Positions 34,234 through 43,829 are shown, counted from the first letter of the stretch. The stretch is DNA of 64,000 nucleotides from Nocardioides albus (GCF_014648255.1 NZ_BMQT01000013.1:62001-126000), one strand, 5' to 3'. Made by a program: numbers and translations. Notes: a model not told the origin generated them from the sequence alone.

Positions 34234-35231
34234 TGCGAGGCTCCCTGGGAGATGAGCTCGACGACCGCCGGGGCGGCCGGGGCCGCGTACGAATGCTGCG
34301 ACGTCGAGGAGAAGTAGTTGATGCCGATGAAGTTGAACCAGAGCGTGGCCAGCCCGATCAGCGCCACGATCGCCGCCTTCTTGCCCTTCCACCCGGCGGT
34401 CGCGCGGGCGTGCAGGTAGCCGGCGTAGACGACCCAGGTGATGAACGCCCAGACCTCCTTCGGGTCCCAGTTCCAGTAGGAGCCCCAGGCGTCGTGCGCC
34501 CAGATCGGACCCGAGATCAGCACCCCGAAGGTCCACACCGGGAACGCGAACGCGTGGATCCGGTAGGAGACCCGGTCGAGCGCCTCCAACTCGGGCACCC
34601 GCGCCAGCAGCGTGGCGTCGGGGAAGCGCGACTTGAGCAGGTACGCAGCCGAGGCGATGCCGCCCAGCGTGAACCCGCCGGTGGCGATGATCGCGGCGAT
34701 GACGTGGATGACGAGCCAGTAGGAGTTGAGCGCCTCGGTCAGCGGCGCGACCGGCTCGTAGAGCCCGACCACGGCCAGCATCAGCACCACGACCGTGAAC
34801 CCGAGCACCCACGGCGCCATCCAGGCCAGCTTCAGCCGACGGTAGAGGACGACGTACGCAGCGGCCACCACGAACGAGCCCGAGATCGTGAACTCGTACA
34901 TGTTGCCCCACGGCACGCGGTTGGGATCTGCGGCCATGCCACGGGCGACCAGCGCCACCAGGTGACAAACCACCGCGATCGCGGTCAGCATCAGGCTCAG
35001 CCGGCCGAAGAGAGCGGCCCGATACTCGCGTACGTCATCAGCGGGATCGGTCGCGACCGCCTCGTCTGCCGGGGCTCCCGCACCGACGAGCTCCTTCGTC
35101 GCGGCGGTGGCCTTGGCGCGCGAGAGCCAGGACGACCATTCGACCAGCGCGCAGAGCAGCGCCAAGAAGTAGACGACCCCAGCGGCCGTGATGGCCTGGT
35201 TGCTGAGAACTCCCCAGGTGTGGTCAGACAT
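34230..35231 (-). CDS. ccsB: cytochrome c biogenesis protein CcsB/CcsA (ResC)
   Basis: A 333-residue haem-handling membrane protein of system II. The tryptophan-rich WWD signature is WAHDAWGSYWNWDPKEVWAFITWVVYAGYLH. Conserved His residues sit in helices (VCHLVAL, LVIHVIAAI, and the C-terminal TSQHSYA). It has around eight membrane helices. With ResB it exports and attaches haem to apocytochrome c. It overlaps resB by eight bases. ATG at 35231 is used; the longer frame is a resB shadow. Confidence 0.93.
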   Translation of the reverse strand: MSDHTWGVLSNQAITAAGVVYFLALLCALVEWSSWLSRAKATAATKELVGAGAPADEAVATDPADDVREYRAALFGRLSLMLTAIAVVCHLVALVARGMAADPNRVPWGNMYEFTISGSFVVAAAYVVLYRRLKLAWMAPWVLGFTVVVLMLAVVGLYEPVAPLTEALNSYWLVIHVIAAIIATGGFTLGGIASAAYLLKSRFPDATLLARVPELEALDRVSYRIHAFAFPVWTFGVLISGPIWAHDAWGSYWNWDPKEVWAFITWVVYAGYLHARATAGWKGKKAAIVALIGLATLWFNFIGINYFSSTSQHSYAAPAAPAVVELISQGASQ

Positions 35232-36822
35232 CCTTCTCCTCCTGTGTTCGCGCGCCTCGTAGGTTCTCGACCAGGTCGGTGACGACCGACGCCGTGTCTC
35301 CACCGCCAGAGCGGTCGAGGGCGGCGACCTCGACCAGTGTGCGCCCGTCGACACGGCGAGCGCGAACCCAGACCCGTCGCGAACGGATGAAGAGGGACCC
35401 GAGCAGCCCCACCAGAGCGAGCGATACGCCGAGGAGCGCCCACTCCTTGCCGGGCGACTTCGAGATCTGCACCCGGTTCCACTGCTGGACGTCGTCGAAC
35501 GAGACCGAGCCCAGCCCGTCGGGCAGCTCGGCCGTCTCTCCGAGGCGCAGGTTGAACGCCTTCCCGCTCTCGTCGGGGGACATCATGTGGGCCTTGGAGG
35601 TGTCGAGCGCGTAGACCGACTGGGGCCCGGCGTCGAGGTTGAGGTCGCCGCGGAAGCCCTGCAGCGAGAGCATCGCGTTCGACCCGTCGCCGATGTCGCC
35701 CATCAGGTTGACCGGTTCACCGTCGACCGTGCCCATGAACGGGTAGAACAGGCCCTGGAAGCCGATCTCCTCTGGCGAGGCGTACGGCGCCTTCACGACG
35801 CCGAAGGAGAGCAGGTTCTGGCTCTGCGGGAGGAAGACCGTCGGACCGGAGTAGGCGACGTTGCCCTCGCCGTCGCGCACCGTGATCACCGGTGCATAGC
35901 CGTGGGCGAGCAGGAACACGTCGGTCCCACCGACGGTCAGCGGGTGGTTGACTTTGAGGTCGTACTTCTTCTCGTCGTCGGTCCCCGCGGTGTAGCGGAT
36001 GTTCGACTCGAACCCGCGAGCCGTCCCGGCACCCGGCCCTGTGCCCAGCCACTCGGCCTTGAAGTCGTCGATCTTGAAGGAGAAGTCGTCGAGGTCCTCG
36101 GGGGCGAAGAGCGAGCCGGGCTTGAAGTCGTCGTACTGCGACATCTCGTTGGCGAAGCCGTACTCCTCCCCCACCAGCACGATCACGCCGCCCTTGTAGC
36201 CGAACAGGCTCCCGGTCGCGAACGCGACCAGCACGATGATCAGCGACATGTGGAAGACCAGGTTGCCGGCCTCGCGAAGGTAGCCCTTCTCCGCCGAGAC
36301 GGAATCGCCGTCATCGTCCTTCCGGATGCGGTAGCCGCGCAGCTGCTTCCGCGCCGCGGCGAGCACCTCCGCGGGCTCCTCGTCGGTGACGTACGTCGCG
36401 GAGTCGGGCAGCCGCGTCAGCCTGGCCGGCGTCGCCGGCGGCTGAGCCCGCATGGCCCGCGCGTAGACCAGGCACCGCGGGATGATGCAGCCCACCAGCG
36501 AGACCATCAGCAGCAGGTAGATGGCCGCGAACCACGGCGCGGAGTAGACGTTGAAGAGGCCGAGCTTCTCGTAGATCGGGGTGAGCGTCGTGTGCGCCTC
36601 GCGCCACTGGTCGGCCTTGAGCGAGTCGACCCCGTCCTGCGGGATCAGCGAGCCGGGGACGGCCGCGAGCGCGAGCAGCAGAAGCAGGATCAGTGCCGTA
36701 CGCATCGAGGTCAGCTGACGCCAGCCCCAGCGCGCCAGCTCGCGGGCGTTGAGCTCGCCCGGGCGGCGTACGTGCTGACTCTCCTGGTCGGAGCGGCCTT
36801 TGTCGGTTGCCTGAGTGCTCAC
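35224..36822 (-). CDS. resB: cytochrome c biogenesis protein ResB
   Basis: A 532-residue membrane protein with a cytoplasmic lead. First helices are TALILLLLLALAAVPGSLIPQ and the pair near FAAIYLLLMVSLVGCIIPRC. There is a large extracytoplasmic domain (about 200-450) and a last helix EWALLGVSLALVGLLGSLFI. The early LIPQDGVD and the GNLVFHMSLIIVLVAFA helix match ResB. GTG at 36822 overlaps the ccdA stop. It works with CcsB in haem ligation to c-type cytochromes. Confidence 0.93.
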   Translation of the reverse strand: MSTQATDKGRSDQESQHVRRPGELNARELARWGWRQLTSMRTALILLLLLALAAVPGSLIPQDGVDSLKADQWREAHTTLTPIYEKLGLFNVYSAPWFAAIYLLLMVSLVGCIIPRCLVYARAMRAQPPATPARLTRLPDSATYVTDEEPAEVLAAARKQLRGYRIRKDDDGDSVSAEKGYLREAGNLVFHMSLIIVLVAFATGSLFGYKGGVIVLVGEEYGFANEMSQYDDFKPGSLFAPEDLDDFSFKIDDFKAEWLGTGPGAGTARGFESNIRYTAGTDDEKKYDLKVNHPLTVGGTDVFLLAHGYAPVITVRDGEGNVAYSGPTVFLPQSQNLLSFGVVKAPYASPEEIGFQGLFYPFMGTVDGEPVNLMGDIGDGSNAMLSLQGFRGDLNLDAGPQSVYALDTSKAHMMSPDESGKAFNLRLGETAELPDGLGSVSFDDVQQWNRVQISKSPGKEWALLGVSLALVGLLGSLFIRSRRVWVRARRVDGRTLVEVAALDRSGGGDTASVVTDLVENLRGARTQEEKDV

Positions 36823-37577
36823 AGCGCGATGCCCTCCCAGCGTTGCACGACCTGGACCTGCAGCCACTGCATGCCGTTGTCCCACCAGCCGGTGAGCATG
36901 GCGATCCCGATCAGGATCATCACGACGCCACCGATGATCGTGACCGCACGAGTGTGCCGGCGGAACCAGCCCAGCGCGACCGTGGCCTTGCGCCACATCA
37001 CCGCGACGAGCACGAACGGGATGCCGAGCCCGAGGGCGTAGACCGCGAGCAGCAGGCCACCGCGTGCGGCGGTGCCCTGATCCCAGGCGAGCCCGGCGAT
37101 GACGCCGAGCGTCGGCCCGGTGCACGGGGTCCAGGCGAGCCCGAACAGGAATCCGAGGAGCGGCGCGGCAGCCAGGCCGACGGCAGGCACCTTGTGGAAC
37201 TTCAGATCGCGCTGGAGCAGCGGGATGAAACCCATGAACGCGATCCCCATGATGATCGAGAGCACGCCGAGGATCTTGGTGCCGGTCTCCTGGAACGCGA
37301 GCAGCTTGAAGGCGATCCCGCCCACCGTGATGCCGAGCAGGACGAAGACCACCGAGAACCCGGCGACGAAGAGCAGGGCTCCGGCGAGCATCCGGCCGCG
37401 GCGTACATCACCCGAGGCGAGGTCGGCGCCGGACAGGCCGGTGGCGTAGGAGAGGTATCCCGGGAGCATCGGCAGCGTGCACGGCGAGACGAACGAGAGG
37501 AAGCCGGCCAGCAGCGCGATCGGCACCGCCAGCAGCAGCGACCCGCTCCCGGCAGTGCTCGCAAACCAGTCGGTCAT
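36819..37577 (-). CDS. ccdA: cytochrome c biogenesis thiol transporter CcdA
   Basis: A 252-residue protein with six membrane helices that carries reductant across the membrane for apocytochrome c thiols. The redox cysteines are in SFVSPCTLPMLPGYLSY (helix 1) and FGLAWTPCTGPTLGVI (helix 4), both in the Pro-Cys context typical of the family. It overlaps tlpA and resB by four bases each, giving a tlpA-ccdA-resB-ccsB operon. Confidence 0.95.
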   Translation of the reverse strand: MTDWFASTAGSGSLLLAVPIALLAGFLSFVSPCTLPMLPGYLSYATGLSGADLASGDVRRGRMLAGALLFVAGFSVVFVLLGITVGGIAFKLLAFQETGTKILGVLSIIMGIAFMGFIPLLQRDLKFHKVPAVGLAAAPLLGFLFGLAWTPCTGPTLGVIAGLAWDQGTAARGGLLLAVYALGLGIPFVLVAVMWRKATVALGWFRRHTRAVTIIGGVVMILIGIAMLTGWWDNGMQWLQVQVVQRWEGIAL

Positions 37578-38140
37578 GCGGACTTCCCCGCAGAGGAGAT
37601 CAGCTCGTCGAGCGTGCGCGCGGAGGGGATCTCGCCGCGGATCAGCGCCGCCACGCGCCCCTCGGTGTCGAGGATCGCGGTCGCCGGGATGGCGCGAGGC
37701 GCCAGCGAGCCCTTCAGTGCGAGGACGGCGGCACCGTCGGGCGAGTAGACCGACGGGTACTCGACGCCATAGTGCCGCTCGAACGCCTGGCCCTGGGCCG
37801 CCGATGCGTCACGGGTGTTGATCCCGACGAAGGCGACCTCGTCACCCAGCTCCTCGTAGGCGGCCTGGAGCATCGGCATCTCCTTGCGGCACGGCCCGCA
37901 GCCGGTCCACCACACGTTGAGCACCGTGACCTTGCCACGGGTGTCGGCGAGGTCGAACGGCTTGCCGTCGAGGGTCTCACCGACGAGCTCGACAGGCTCG
38001 CCACGATCGGCGACCGGGATCTCCTGGGTGCGGCCGTCACCGGAGATGTAGCCGGCCTCGTTGGTCCCGGTCTGCCCGCACGCGGCCAGCAGCCCCACCA
38101 TCACCACCGTGAGGAGGAGGCCACCCAACTTCTTACGCAC
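37574..38140 (-). CDS. resA: TlpA/ResA-like thioredoxin lipoprotein
   Basis: A 188-residue lipoprotein: signal MRKKLGGLLLTVVMVGLLAAC with lipobox LAAC, then a thioredoxin domain with active site WWTGCGPCRKEMP (CGPC) and the following VAFVGINTRDASAAQ and the cis-Pro region RAIPATAILD. It reduces apocytochrome c haem-binding cysteines using electrons from CcdA. GTG at 38140 fits the signal peptide. It leads the cytochrome c maturation operon. Confidence 0.92.
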   Translation of the reverse strand: MRKKLGGLLLTVVMVGLLAACGQTGTNEAGYISGDGRTQEIPVADRGEPVELVGETLDGKPFDLADTRGKVTVLNVWWTGCGPCRKEMPMLQAAYEELGDEVAFVGINTRDASAAQGQAFERHYGVEYPSVYSPDGAAVLALKGSLAPRAIPATAILDTEGRVAALIRGEIPSARTLDELISSAGKSA

Positions 38141-38175
38141 ATGCAGGATGGTTCCTGACAAACCTGAGAGCCTCG

Positions 38176-38847
38176 TTAATCTTCCGCATCTTCCGCGTCG
38201 CCGGCCGAGAACGGCGCGTACTTGTCCTTCGCCGGCAGCATGTCGCCGGCCGGCTCGCTGTAGGAGATCGCGACGAACTCGTCGTCGACGAAGTGCAGCG
38301 AGGTCAGCGAGCACAGCGCGCACTGGCGGTGGCGCGGGTCGTGCAGGAAGCTGCGGCCCTCGACGTGCAGACGGGTGGTCCAGATCGGCAGCTGGTGGGA
38401 GACGATGACCGCCTCGTGGCCCCGGGCCAGGTCTCGCGCGTCATGGATCGCGGCCATCATCCTGGCCACGATCTCCAGGTAGGGCTCGCCCCACGACGGC
38501 TTGAACGGGTTGATCAGCTTCGGCCAGACCTTCGGATCCTTCAGCGGCCCCAGGCCGTCCTTGAAGCTCTTGCCGACGAAGAGGTTCTCCGACTCGAGCA
38601 CCCGCTCGTCGAGGGAGATGTCGACGCCGAGCGCCTTCGCCAGCGGGCCAGCGGTCTGCTGCGCTCGCTCCAGCGGGCTGGAGATGACGTGGGTGATGTC
38701 CTGACCGGCGATCCGGTCGGCGACCCGCTCAGCCATCTGCAGGCCGAGCTCGGAGAGGTTGTATCCCGGTCGACGCCCGTAGAGGATCCCCTCCGGGTTG
38801 TGCACCTCGCCGTGGCGCAACAGGTGGACGGTGGTCTCCATGCTCAT
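38176..38847 (-). CDS. histidine phosphatase superfamily protein
   Basis: A 223-residue phosphoglycerate-mutase-like enzyme. The catalytic LRHGEVHNPEGILYGRRPGYNLSELG is at the N-terminus, with Arg in SSPLERAQQTAG and the second His in AVIVSHQLPIWTTRLHVEG. The substrate is unknown. The start overlaps the hemL stop, so it is coupled to haem synthesis and to the cytochrome c genes that follow after 35 bases. This hemL-phosphatase-tlpA order recurs in actinobacteria. Confidence 0.9.
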   Translation of the reverse strand: MSMETTVHLLRHGEVHNPEGILYGRRPGYNLSELGLQMAERVADRIAGQDITHVISSPLERAQQTAGPLAKALGVDISLDERVLESENLFVGKSFKDGLGPLKDPKVWPKLINPFKPSWGEPYLEIVARMMAAIHDARDLARGHEAVIVSHQLPIWTTRLHVEGRSFLHDPRHRQCALCSLTSLHFVDDEFVAISYSEPAGDMLPAKDKYAPFSAGDAEDAED

Positions 38848-40184
38848 TCCCCTCCGGTGATCGATTGCGCCTTTGCAGCGACGTCAGCAGCGTACGGAAG
38901 CGCCTCGACGATCTGAGCCACGGCTCGCTCGTCGTGCGCAGATGAGAGGAACCAGGCCTCGTACGCGCTCGGCGGCAGGTAGACGCCCTGGTCGAGCATC
39001 GCGTGGAAGAAGGCCTTGTACGCCGTCTCGTCGGTGGTCTTGGCCTCGTCGAAGTTGCGCACCGGCCTGTCGGTGAAGAAGACCGAGAACATCGTGCCGG
39101 TGGACTGGATGACGTGCGGGAGACCGGCCTTGGTGAAGCTCTCCTCGATCGCCGCCTTCACGACGTCGGCGGCCTCGGTGATGTGGGCGTAGACCTCGTC
39201 GGTCGCCAGCCGCAGCGTGGTCAGGCCGGCAGTGGTCGCGACCGGGTTCCCCGAGAGCGTCCCGGCCTGGTAGACCGGCCCGTCGGGGCTGAGCGAGGCC
39301 ATCACGTCGGCGCGGCCGCCGAACGCCGCTGCCGGGAAGCCACCGCCCATCACCTTGCCGAAGGTGACCAGGTCGGGCGTCCAGCCCTCGTGCTTGCCGT
39401 CCAGGCCCCACTGGCCCTGGTTGCTCGCCCGGAACCCGGTCATCACCTCGTCGGAGATGAACAGGGCGCCGTTGCTCGTGCAGGTCTCGCTCAGGAACTG
39501 GTTGAAGCCGGGCTCCGGCGGGACGACGCCCATGTTGCCGGGCGAGGCCTCGGTGATCAGGCAGGCCACCCGGCCCTGGTACTCCGCAAAGGCCGCCGTG
39601 ACCGCGGCACGGTCGTTGTAGGGCAGCACGACGGTGAGCTCGGTGCTGCTCTCGGGTACGCCCGGGGTGCCGGGGATCGCGTGGGTGACCAGCCCGGAGC
39701 CGGCGCTGGCCAGCAGCGAGTCGACGTGACCGTGGTAGTTGCCGGCGAACTTCAGGATCACGTCGCGCCCGGTGAATCCTCGCGCCAGGCGGATCGCGCT
39801 CATCGTCGCCTCGGTGCCGCTGCTGACGAACCGCACCTTCTCGACCGGTGCCCTGCTCACGATCTCCTCGGCGAGCTCGACCTCAGGGGTCGTCGGCGTC
39901 CCGTAGGACGTGCCCCGCGTGACCGCCTCCAGCACCGCCGCCTGGACCTCCGGATGGGCGTGGCCCAGCAGCATCGGGCCCCAGGAGCAGATCAGGTCGA
40001 CATAGTCGTTCCCATCGACGTCGGTCAGCCACGCTCCCTTCGCCTCCCGGATGAACCGCGGCGTCCCGCCGACCGCGTTGAAGGCGCGGACGGGCGAGTT
40101 CACACCGCCCGGCGTCACGGCCTTCGCGCGGGCGAAGAGCGCTTCGGATGCCGCTGCGGACAGGGGTGAGATGTCGTCAGGCAC
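38844..40184 (-). CDS. hemL: glutamate-1-semialdehyde 2,1-aminomutase
   Basis: A 446-residue PLP enzyme of the C5 haem pathway converting glutamate semialdehyde to 5-aminolevulinate. Seen: VTPGGVNSPVRAFNAVGGTP, the PLP loop VSSGTEATMSAIRLARG, DEVMTGFR and the Schiff-base lysine in LVTFGKVMGGGFPAAAFGGR. GTG at 40184 with a GGGAG site is chosen; upstream codons of the open frame are not conserved-looking. It follows the HemA product in the pathway. Confidence 0.95.
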   Translation of the reverse strand: MPDDISPLSAAASEALFARAKAVTPGGVNSPVRAFNAVGGTPRFIREAKGAWLTDVDGNDYVDLICSWGPMLLGHAHPEVQAAVLEAVTRGTSYGTPTTPEVELAEEIVSRAPVEKVRFVSSGTEATMSAIRLARGFTGRDVILKFAGNYHGHVDSLLASAGSGLVTHAIPGTPGVPESSTELTVVLPYNDRAAVTAAFAEYQGRVACLITEASPGNMGVVPPEPGFNQFLSETCTSNGALFISDEVMTGFRASNQGQWGLDGKHEGWTPDLVTFGKVMGGGFPAAAFGGRADVMASLSPDGPVYQAGTLSGNPVATTAGLTTLRLATDEVYAHITEAADVVKAAIEESFTKAGLPHVIQSTGTMFSVFFTDRPVRNFDEAKTTDETAYKAFFHAMLDQGVYLPPSAYEAWFLSSAHDERAVAQIVEALPYAADVAAKAQSITGGE

Positions 40185-40555
40185 TCCCGCATTCTCGCTG
40201 AGGTCGGCCCGAAACCCCATTTCGGCCTCAGCCGGCAGGCGTCGCAGCCCCAACGCGCCCGCGAGTCGACAGCCGAGCGCCAGGAAGATCCTCGATGCTC
40301 ACAGTGGGTCGATCGTTCCACGGCTGTGGATTTTCGCTTACCCTGGCTGACGTGGCGGCGTAGCTGGAAACGGACGCCGTGGTTCAGCGTCATGAACTGC
40401 AACATCTCGGGTCTCATCAGCGTCTCGTTAACTGGAACGCAATGTGCCAGTAAAACGTGACGTGCGTAACTTTGACGTGAGACGGTTCGTTGAGAACGTT
40501 GCGAATGGGGAGCAAGACCCGGAGCTCACGGTCCGGGGATTGAAAGGGAGATTCG
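40185..40555. other. divergent intergenic region between hemL and the transglycosylase gene
   Basis: 371 bases, no gene supported. GGAAC (40434-40438) and CGTG (40456-40459), 17 bases apart, resemble an ECF-sigma promoter (GGAAC-N17-CGTT) for the rightward gene. The mRNA leader of about 90 bases ends with an AAAGGGAG ribosome site. I looked for a cyclic-di-AMP riboswitch, common before actinobacterial wall hydrolases, and could not match its core. Confidence 0.4.
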
Positions 40556-41839
40556 ATGTCCGCTACGCGCTACAGCCGCCTTCAGAAGGCGACCGCGCTC
40601 GTTCCGCTCGCGCTGCTCAGCGCGGCCTGGACGGTCAACGTCACCGGTCTGACGCAGTCGAGTGCCACAGCTTCTGGCCCAGCCAGCTACGACGACGCCT
40701 TCAGCCTGCCTGACGGCACCTCGGTTCCGTCCGAGGCGATCGAGGCGCCGGCCAGCGTGTCCGCCTCGACCAACAAGGGCGACAAGTCGCTGCCCGGGAC
40801 GGCCAGCACCGCCGGGATCCCCTCCGCCGCGCTCGCTGCCTATCAGCGAGCCGCCACGGTGATCAACGCCGCCGACCCGGCCTGCAAGATCGACTGGCCG
40901 CTGATCGCCGCGATCGGGCGGGTCGAGTCCAACCACGGGCGTGCCAACGACAACCGCCTCAGCGCCGAGGGCGTCTCCACCCCCGGCATCTTCGGGGTGC
41001 CGCTCAACGGCAAGGGCAACGTCTCCCAGATCACCGACACCGACGGTGGGCAGTACGACGGCGACACCAGCTACGACCGCGCGGTCGGCCCGATGCAGTT
41101 CATCCCGTCCACCTGGGCGATGGTCGGTGTGGACGCCGACGGTGACGGCAAGCGCAACCCCCAGGACATCAACGACTCCGCCCTCGCCTCTGCCGTCTAC
41201 CTCTGCTCCGGCAACGACGACCTCTCCACCGACCAGGGCGCGCGGGCAGCGGTCTTCCGCTACAACCACAGCCAGTCGTACGTCACGACGGTGCTCGGTG
41301 TCGCCGAGGCCTACCGTTCCGGCGACTTCACCTCGATCCCGAACAGCACGGTCCCGGTCGACTACGCGATCCCGCGGATGGAGGCTCCCAAGCCGACGAA
41401 GCAGAAGGGCCGCGAGTTCCGGGCCGGCGGCCAGCAGCAGGCCGGGCCCCGCGGCGGCTCCTCGCAGGCTCCCTCCAGCCCCTCCGAAGAGGCGCCGGCC
41501 GGAGAGACTCCGGGCGGTGGCATCGGTGGCGGCACTGGTGGCGGCGACGGCGACGGTGGCGGCACCGTGGATCCCGCGAAGCCGCTGGAGCCGGTGACCA
41601 AGCCGGTCGAGAACCTGGCCGCCTCCACCGACGAGCTGCTCAAGATCTGCACCGACGCCTTCGCCAAGAAATACCCGGGTCTTCTCGGGAAGCTCGGTGG
41701 CCCGATCCAGACCTGCGTCAGCCAGCTCGCCGGAAAGACCGTCCCCGAGGCCCTCGGCGCCGTCGGCGGCGTCGTCGGCGGCCTGCTCACGGTGATCACC
41801 CAGATCCTCGGCGGCCTCGTCGGCATCAAGCCGAACTGA
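40556..41839 (+). CDS. secreted lytic transglycosylase
   Basis: A 427-residue exported protein. A signal-like N-terminus (ATALVPLALLSAAWTVNVTG) precedes a lytic-transglycosylase domain at about 90-250 with catalytic Glu in IGRVESNHGR, then VGPMQFIPSTWAMVGVDADGDGKRNPQDINDSALASAVYLCS. The DADGDGKRNPQD stretch resembles an EF-hand-like calcium site. The C-terminal half is Pro/Gly/Ser-rich (residues about 280-345), ending in a small hydrophobic helix-rich region. A wall-remodelling role is likely. Confidence 0.88.
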   Translation: MSATRYSRLQKATALVPLALLSAAWTVNVTGLTQSSATASGPASYDDAFSLPDGTSVPSEAIEAPASVSASTNKGDKSLPGTASTAGIPSAALAAYQRAATVINAADPACKIDWPLIAAIGRVESNHGRANDNRLSAEGVSTPGIFGVPLNGKGNVSQITDTDGGQYDGDTSYDRAVGPMQFIPSTWAMVGVDADGDGKRNPQDINDSALASAVYLCSGNDDLSTDQGARAAVFRYNHSQSYVTTVLGVAEAYRSGDFTSIPNSTVPVDYAIPRMEAPKPTKQKGREFRAGGQQQAGPRGGSSQAPSSPSEEAPAGETPGGGIGGGTGGGDGDGGGTVDPAKPLEPVTKPVENLAASTDELLKICTDAFAKKYPGLLGKLGGPIQTCVSQLAGKTVPEALGAVGGVVGGLLTVITQILGGLVGIKPN

Positions 41840-41850
41840 CCCCGGAACCA

Positions 41851-41882
41851 CGTAGGGCCCCGCCGGCTGGCGGGGCCCTACG
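41851..41882 (+). terminator. 14-bp hairpin terminator
   Basis: CGTAGGGCCCCGCC (41851-41864) pairs perfectly with GGCGGGGCCCTACG (41869-41882), loop GGCT, 12 bases after the transglycosylase stop. Confidence 0.85.
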
Positions 41883-41907
41883 CATGTCTGGGAGCGCTCA
41901 TCCGACG

Positions 41908-41978
41908 TGTAACACGCTGTTCGTAGCACTATCCGGTCGTTCTAATAGGGCGAGTAGTACTACGAACGACGTGTTACA
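41908..41978 (-). repeat. 71-bp palindromic element, copy 5
   Basis: The reverse complement is nearly identical to copy 3, differing at two bases in the loop. It lies between convergent genes, 26 bases after the hairpin terminator and 63 before the TetR stop. Confidence 0.95.
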
Positions 41979-42041
41979 GCTCTCGCAGCTCCGCGAGCCG
42001 ACCGAGGACCCACCGCATGCAGAGCTGCGCGACCGGGCCGA

Positions 42042-42761
42042 TCAGGCGGCTGGTTCGTCGTCCTCGTACTCGGTGACGAAGTCGCGGCCGGCTTCGCGGA
42101 CCGAAGCGAGAGCAGAGACGTCCGTCAGCAGGGAGTGGAGGTGGTAGTCGGCGACCGACTCGGCGAGGGTGTGGCTGCTGGCCTTGGCCCTCTCGTCTTC
42201 ACGGCGGCCGTGCCACAGCCGGTGCTGGGCGCCTTCGTTGAGCGAGAGCAGCATCAGCGCGGTGGCCTCGGGGTCGATCCGGCGCAGCTCACCGCTGCCG
42301 ACCCCCAGCTCGAGAAACCGGGCGGCCGCGGCGCGCAGCTTGTCGCCGTCCTCCTCGAATCCCTCGAAGACCTGGGGCTGCGCCAGGGCGGCGATCTCCA
42401 ACTCGTAGAAGTCGAGCGGGGCGGTGCAGAGCTGGCGGACATCGGTGTAGAGGAAGGCGTAGAGCCGCGGAGCAACCGGGCCGTCCTCCTCGAGAAGCTT
42501 CTCCGCGAGCGTCAGCGACTCGCGGTTCTTCTCCATCAAGGCGGAGAGGATCTCCTCCTTGGACTTGTAGTAGTAGTACATCGAGGACTGCCGCAGCCCG
42601 ACGCTCTCGGCGATCTGGCTGATCGTCGTCGCTGCGACCCCTTGGGCGGTGAAGAGCCGGGATGCCTCTTTGAGGATCTCCTCCCGGGGATTCGCCGAAT
42701 CTCGTCCGCTGTTGCGCGGCCGTCCGGTGCGCTTCGGGCTGCCCAACTCTCGATTGGTCAC
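42042..42761 (-). CDS. TetR-family regulator
   Basis: A 239-residue regulator. The N-terminal HTH is EEILKEASRLFTAQGVAATTISQIAESVGLRQSSMYYYYKSKEEILSAL (about residues 28-76), with the canonical SSMYYYYKSKEEIL end. The C-terminal ligand domain is unclassified. A basic, Pro-rich lead (SPKRTGRPRNSGRDSANPR) precedes the HTH. It lies 67 bases downstream of hemB on the same strand; whether it responds to a haem-pathway signal is unknown. Confidence 0.9.
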   Translation of the reverse strand: MTNRELGSPKRTGRPRNSGRDSANPREEILKEASRLFTAQGVAATTISQIAESVGLRQSSMYYYYKSKEEILSALMEKNRESLTLAEKLLEEDGPVAPRLYAFLYTDVRQLCTAPLDFYELEIAALAQPQVFEGFEEDGDKLRAAAARFLELGVGSGELRRIDPEATALMLLSLNEGAQHRLWHGRREDERAKASSHTLAESVADYHLHSLLTDVSALASVREAGRDFVTEYEDDEPAA

Positions 42762-42828
42762 GATCTCGAGTCTACTCTCAGGAGGTGGTCCACGTCACAG
42801 AGCTGCTCGGGCTGATCGGACGAGAAAG

Positions 42829-43812
42829 TCAGCCTCGCAACCAGCCCGCTGCCTCGGTGGCCCAGTAGGTCAGGATGACGTCCGCACCCGCCCTCTTGAA
42901 GGCGGTGAGTGTCTCCAGGATCGCCGGTTCGCGGTCGATCCAGCCGTTCGCAGCGGCAGCTTCCACCATCGCGTACTCCCCCGAGATGTTGTACGCCGCC
43001 ACCGGAACATCGACAGACTCACGCACCCGCTGAAGCACGTCGAGATACGGGAGTCCGGGCTTGACCATCACGATATCGGCGCCTTCGGACACGTCAAGGA
43101 GCGCCTCGCGGACGCCCTCGAGCGCATTGGCCGGATCCTGCTGGTAGGTCCGCCGATCGCCCTTGAGTGAGGAGTCGACGGCCTCCCGGAAGGGGCCGTA
43201 GAAGGCCGAGGCGTACTTCGCGGAGTAGGCGAGGATCGAGACGTCGGTGTAGCCGGCGCTGTCGAGCGCGTCGCGGGTCACCGCGACCTGGCCGTCCATC
43301 ATCCCGGACGGGCCGACCATGTGGACGCCTGCCTCGGCGTGGGCGATCGCCATCTGGGCGTAGATCTCCAGGGTGGCGTCGTTGTCGACCGAGCCGTCCT
43401 TGGCGAGGACACCGCAGTGACCGTGGTCGGTGAACTCGTCCAGGCACAGGTCGCTCATCACCGTGAGCGCGTCGCCGACCTCGGAGACGACGTCGGCGAT
43501 GGCCACGTTGAGGATGCCGTCGGGGTCGAGCGCGCCCGAGCCCATGGCGTCCTTCGTCTCCGGGACGCCGAAGAGCATGATGCCGCCGATGCCGGCGGAC
43601 GCAGCCTCGGCCGCAGCTTTCCGCAGCGACTCCCGGCTGTGCTGGACCACGCCGGGCATGGTCGAGACCGGGACCGGCTCGTGGATCCCCTCGCGCACGA
43701 ACGCGGGCAGGATCAGGTTGGCGGGGCGTACGGCCGTCTCCGCGACCATCCGGCGCATGATCGGCGTACGGCGCAGCCGGCGGGGACGGATGACTGGCTT
43801 CTCGATGTTCAT
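42829..43812 (-). CDS. hemB: porphobilinogen synthase
   Basis: A 327-residue enzyme condensing two 5-aminolevulinates. Active-site lysines are visible in ILAYSAKYASAFYGPFREAVDS and DIVMVKPGLPYLDV. The metal segment is DLCLDEFTDHGHCGVL: only one Cys beyond the Asp-rich form, as in Mg-dependent or mixed-type HemB. Length is typical. It is separated from cobA-hemD by 96 bases that hold a long hairpin. Confidence 0.95.
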   Translation of the reverse strand: MNIEKPVIRPRRLRRTPIMRRMVAETAVRPANLILPAFVREGIHEPVPVSTMPGVVQHSRESLRKAAAEAASAGIGGIMLFGVPETKDAMGSGALDPDGILNVAIADVVSEVGDALTVMSDLCLDEFTDHGHCGVLAKDGSVDNDATLEIYAQMAIAHAEAGVHMVGPSGMMDGQVAVTRDALDSAGYTDVSILAYSAKYASAFYGPFREAVDSSLKGDRRTYQQDPANALEGVREALLDVSEGADIVMVKPGLPYLDVLQRVRESVDVPVAAYNISGEYAMVEAAAANGWIDREPAILETLTAFKRAGADVILTYWATEAAGWLRG

Positions 43813-43829
43813 CAGATCTCCAGATTAAC

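Noticed and set aside
40185..40555. Cyclic-di-AMP (ydaO-type) riboswitch upstream of the secreted transglycosylase
   Set aside because: The genomic position fits, but I could not find the conserved core segments or a convincing pseudoknot arrangement by eye. A covariance-model scan would decide.
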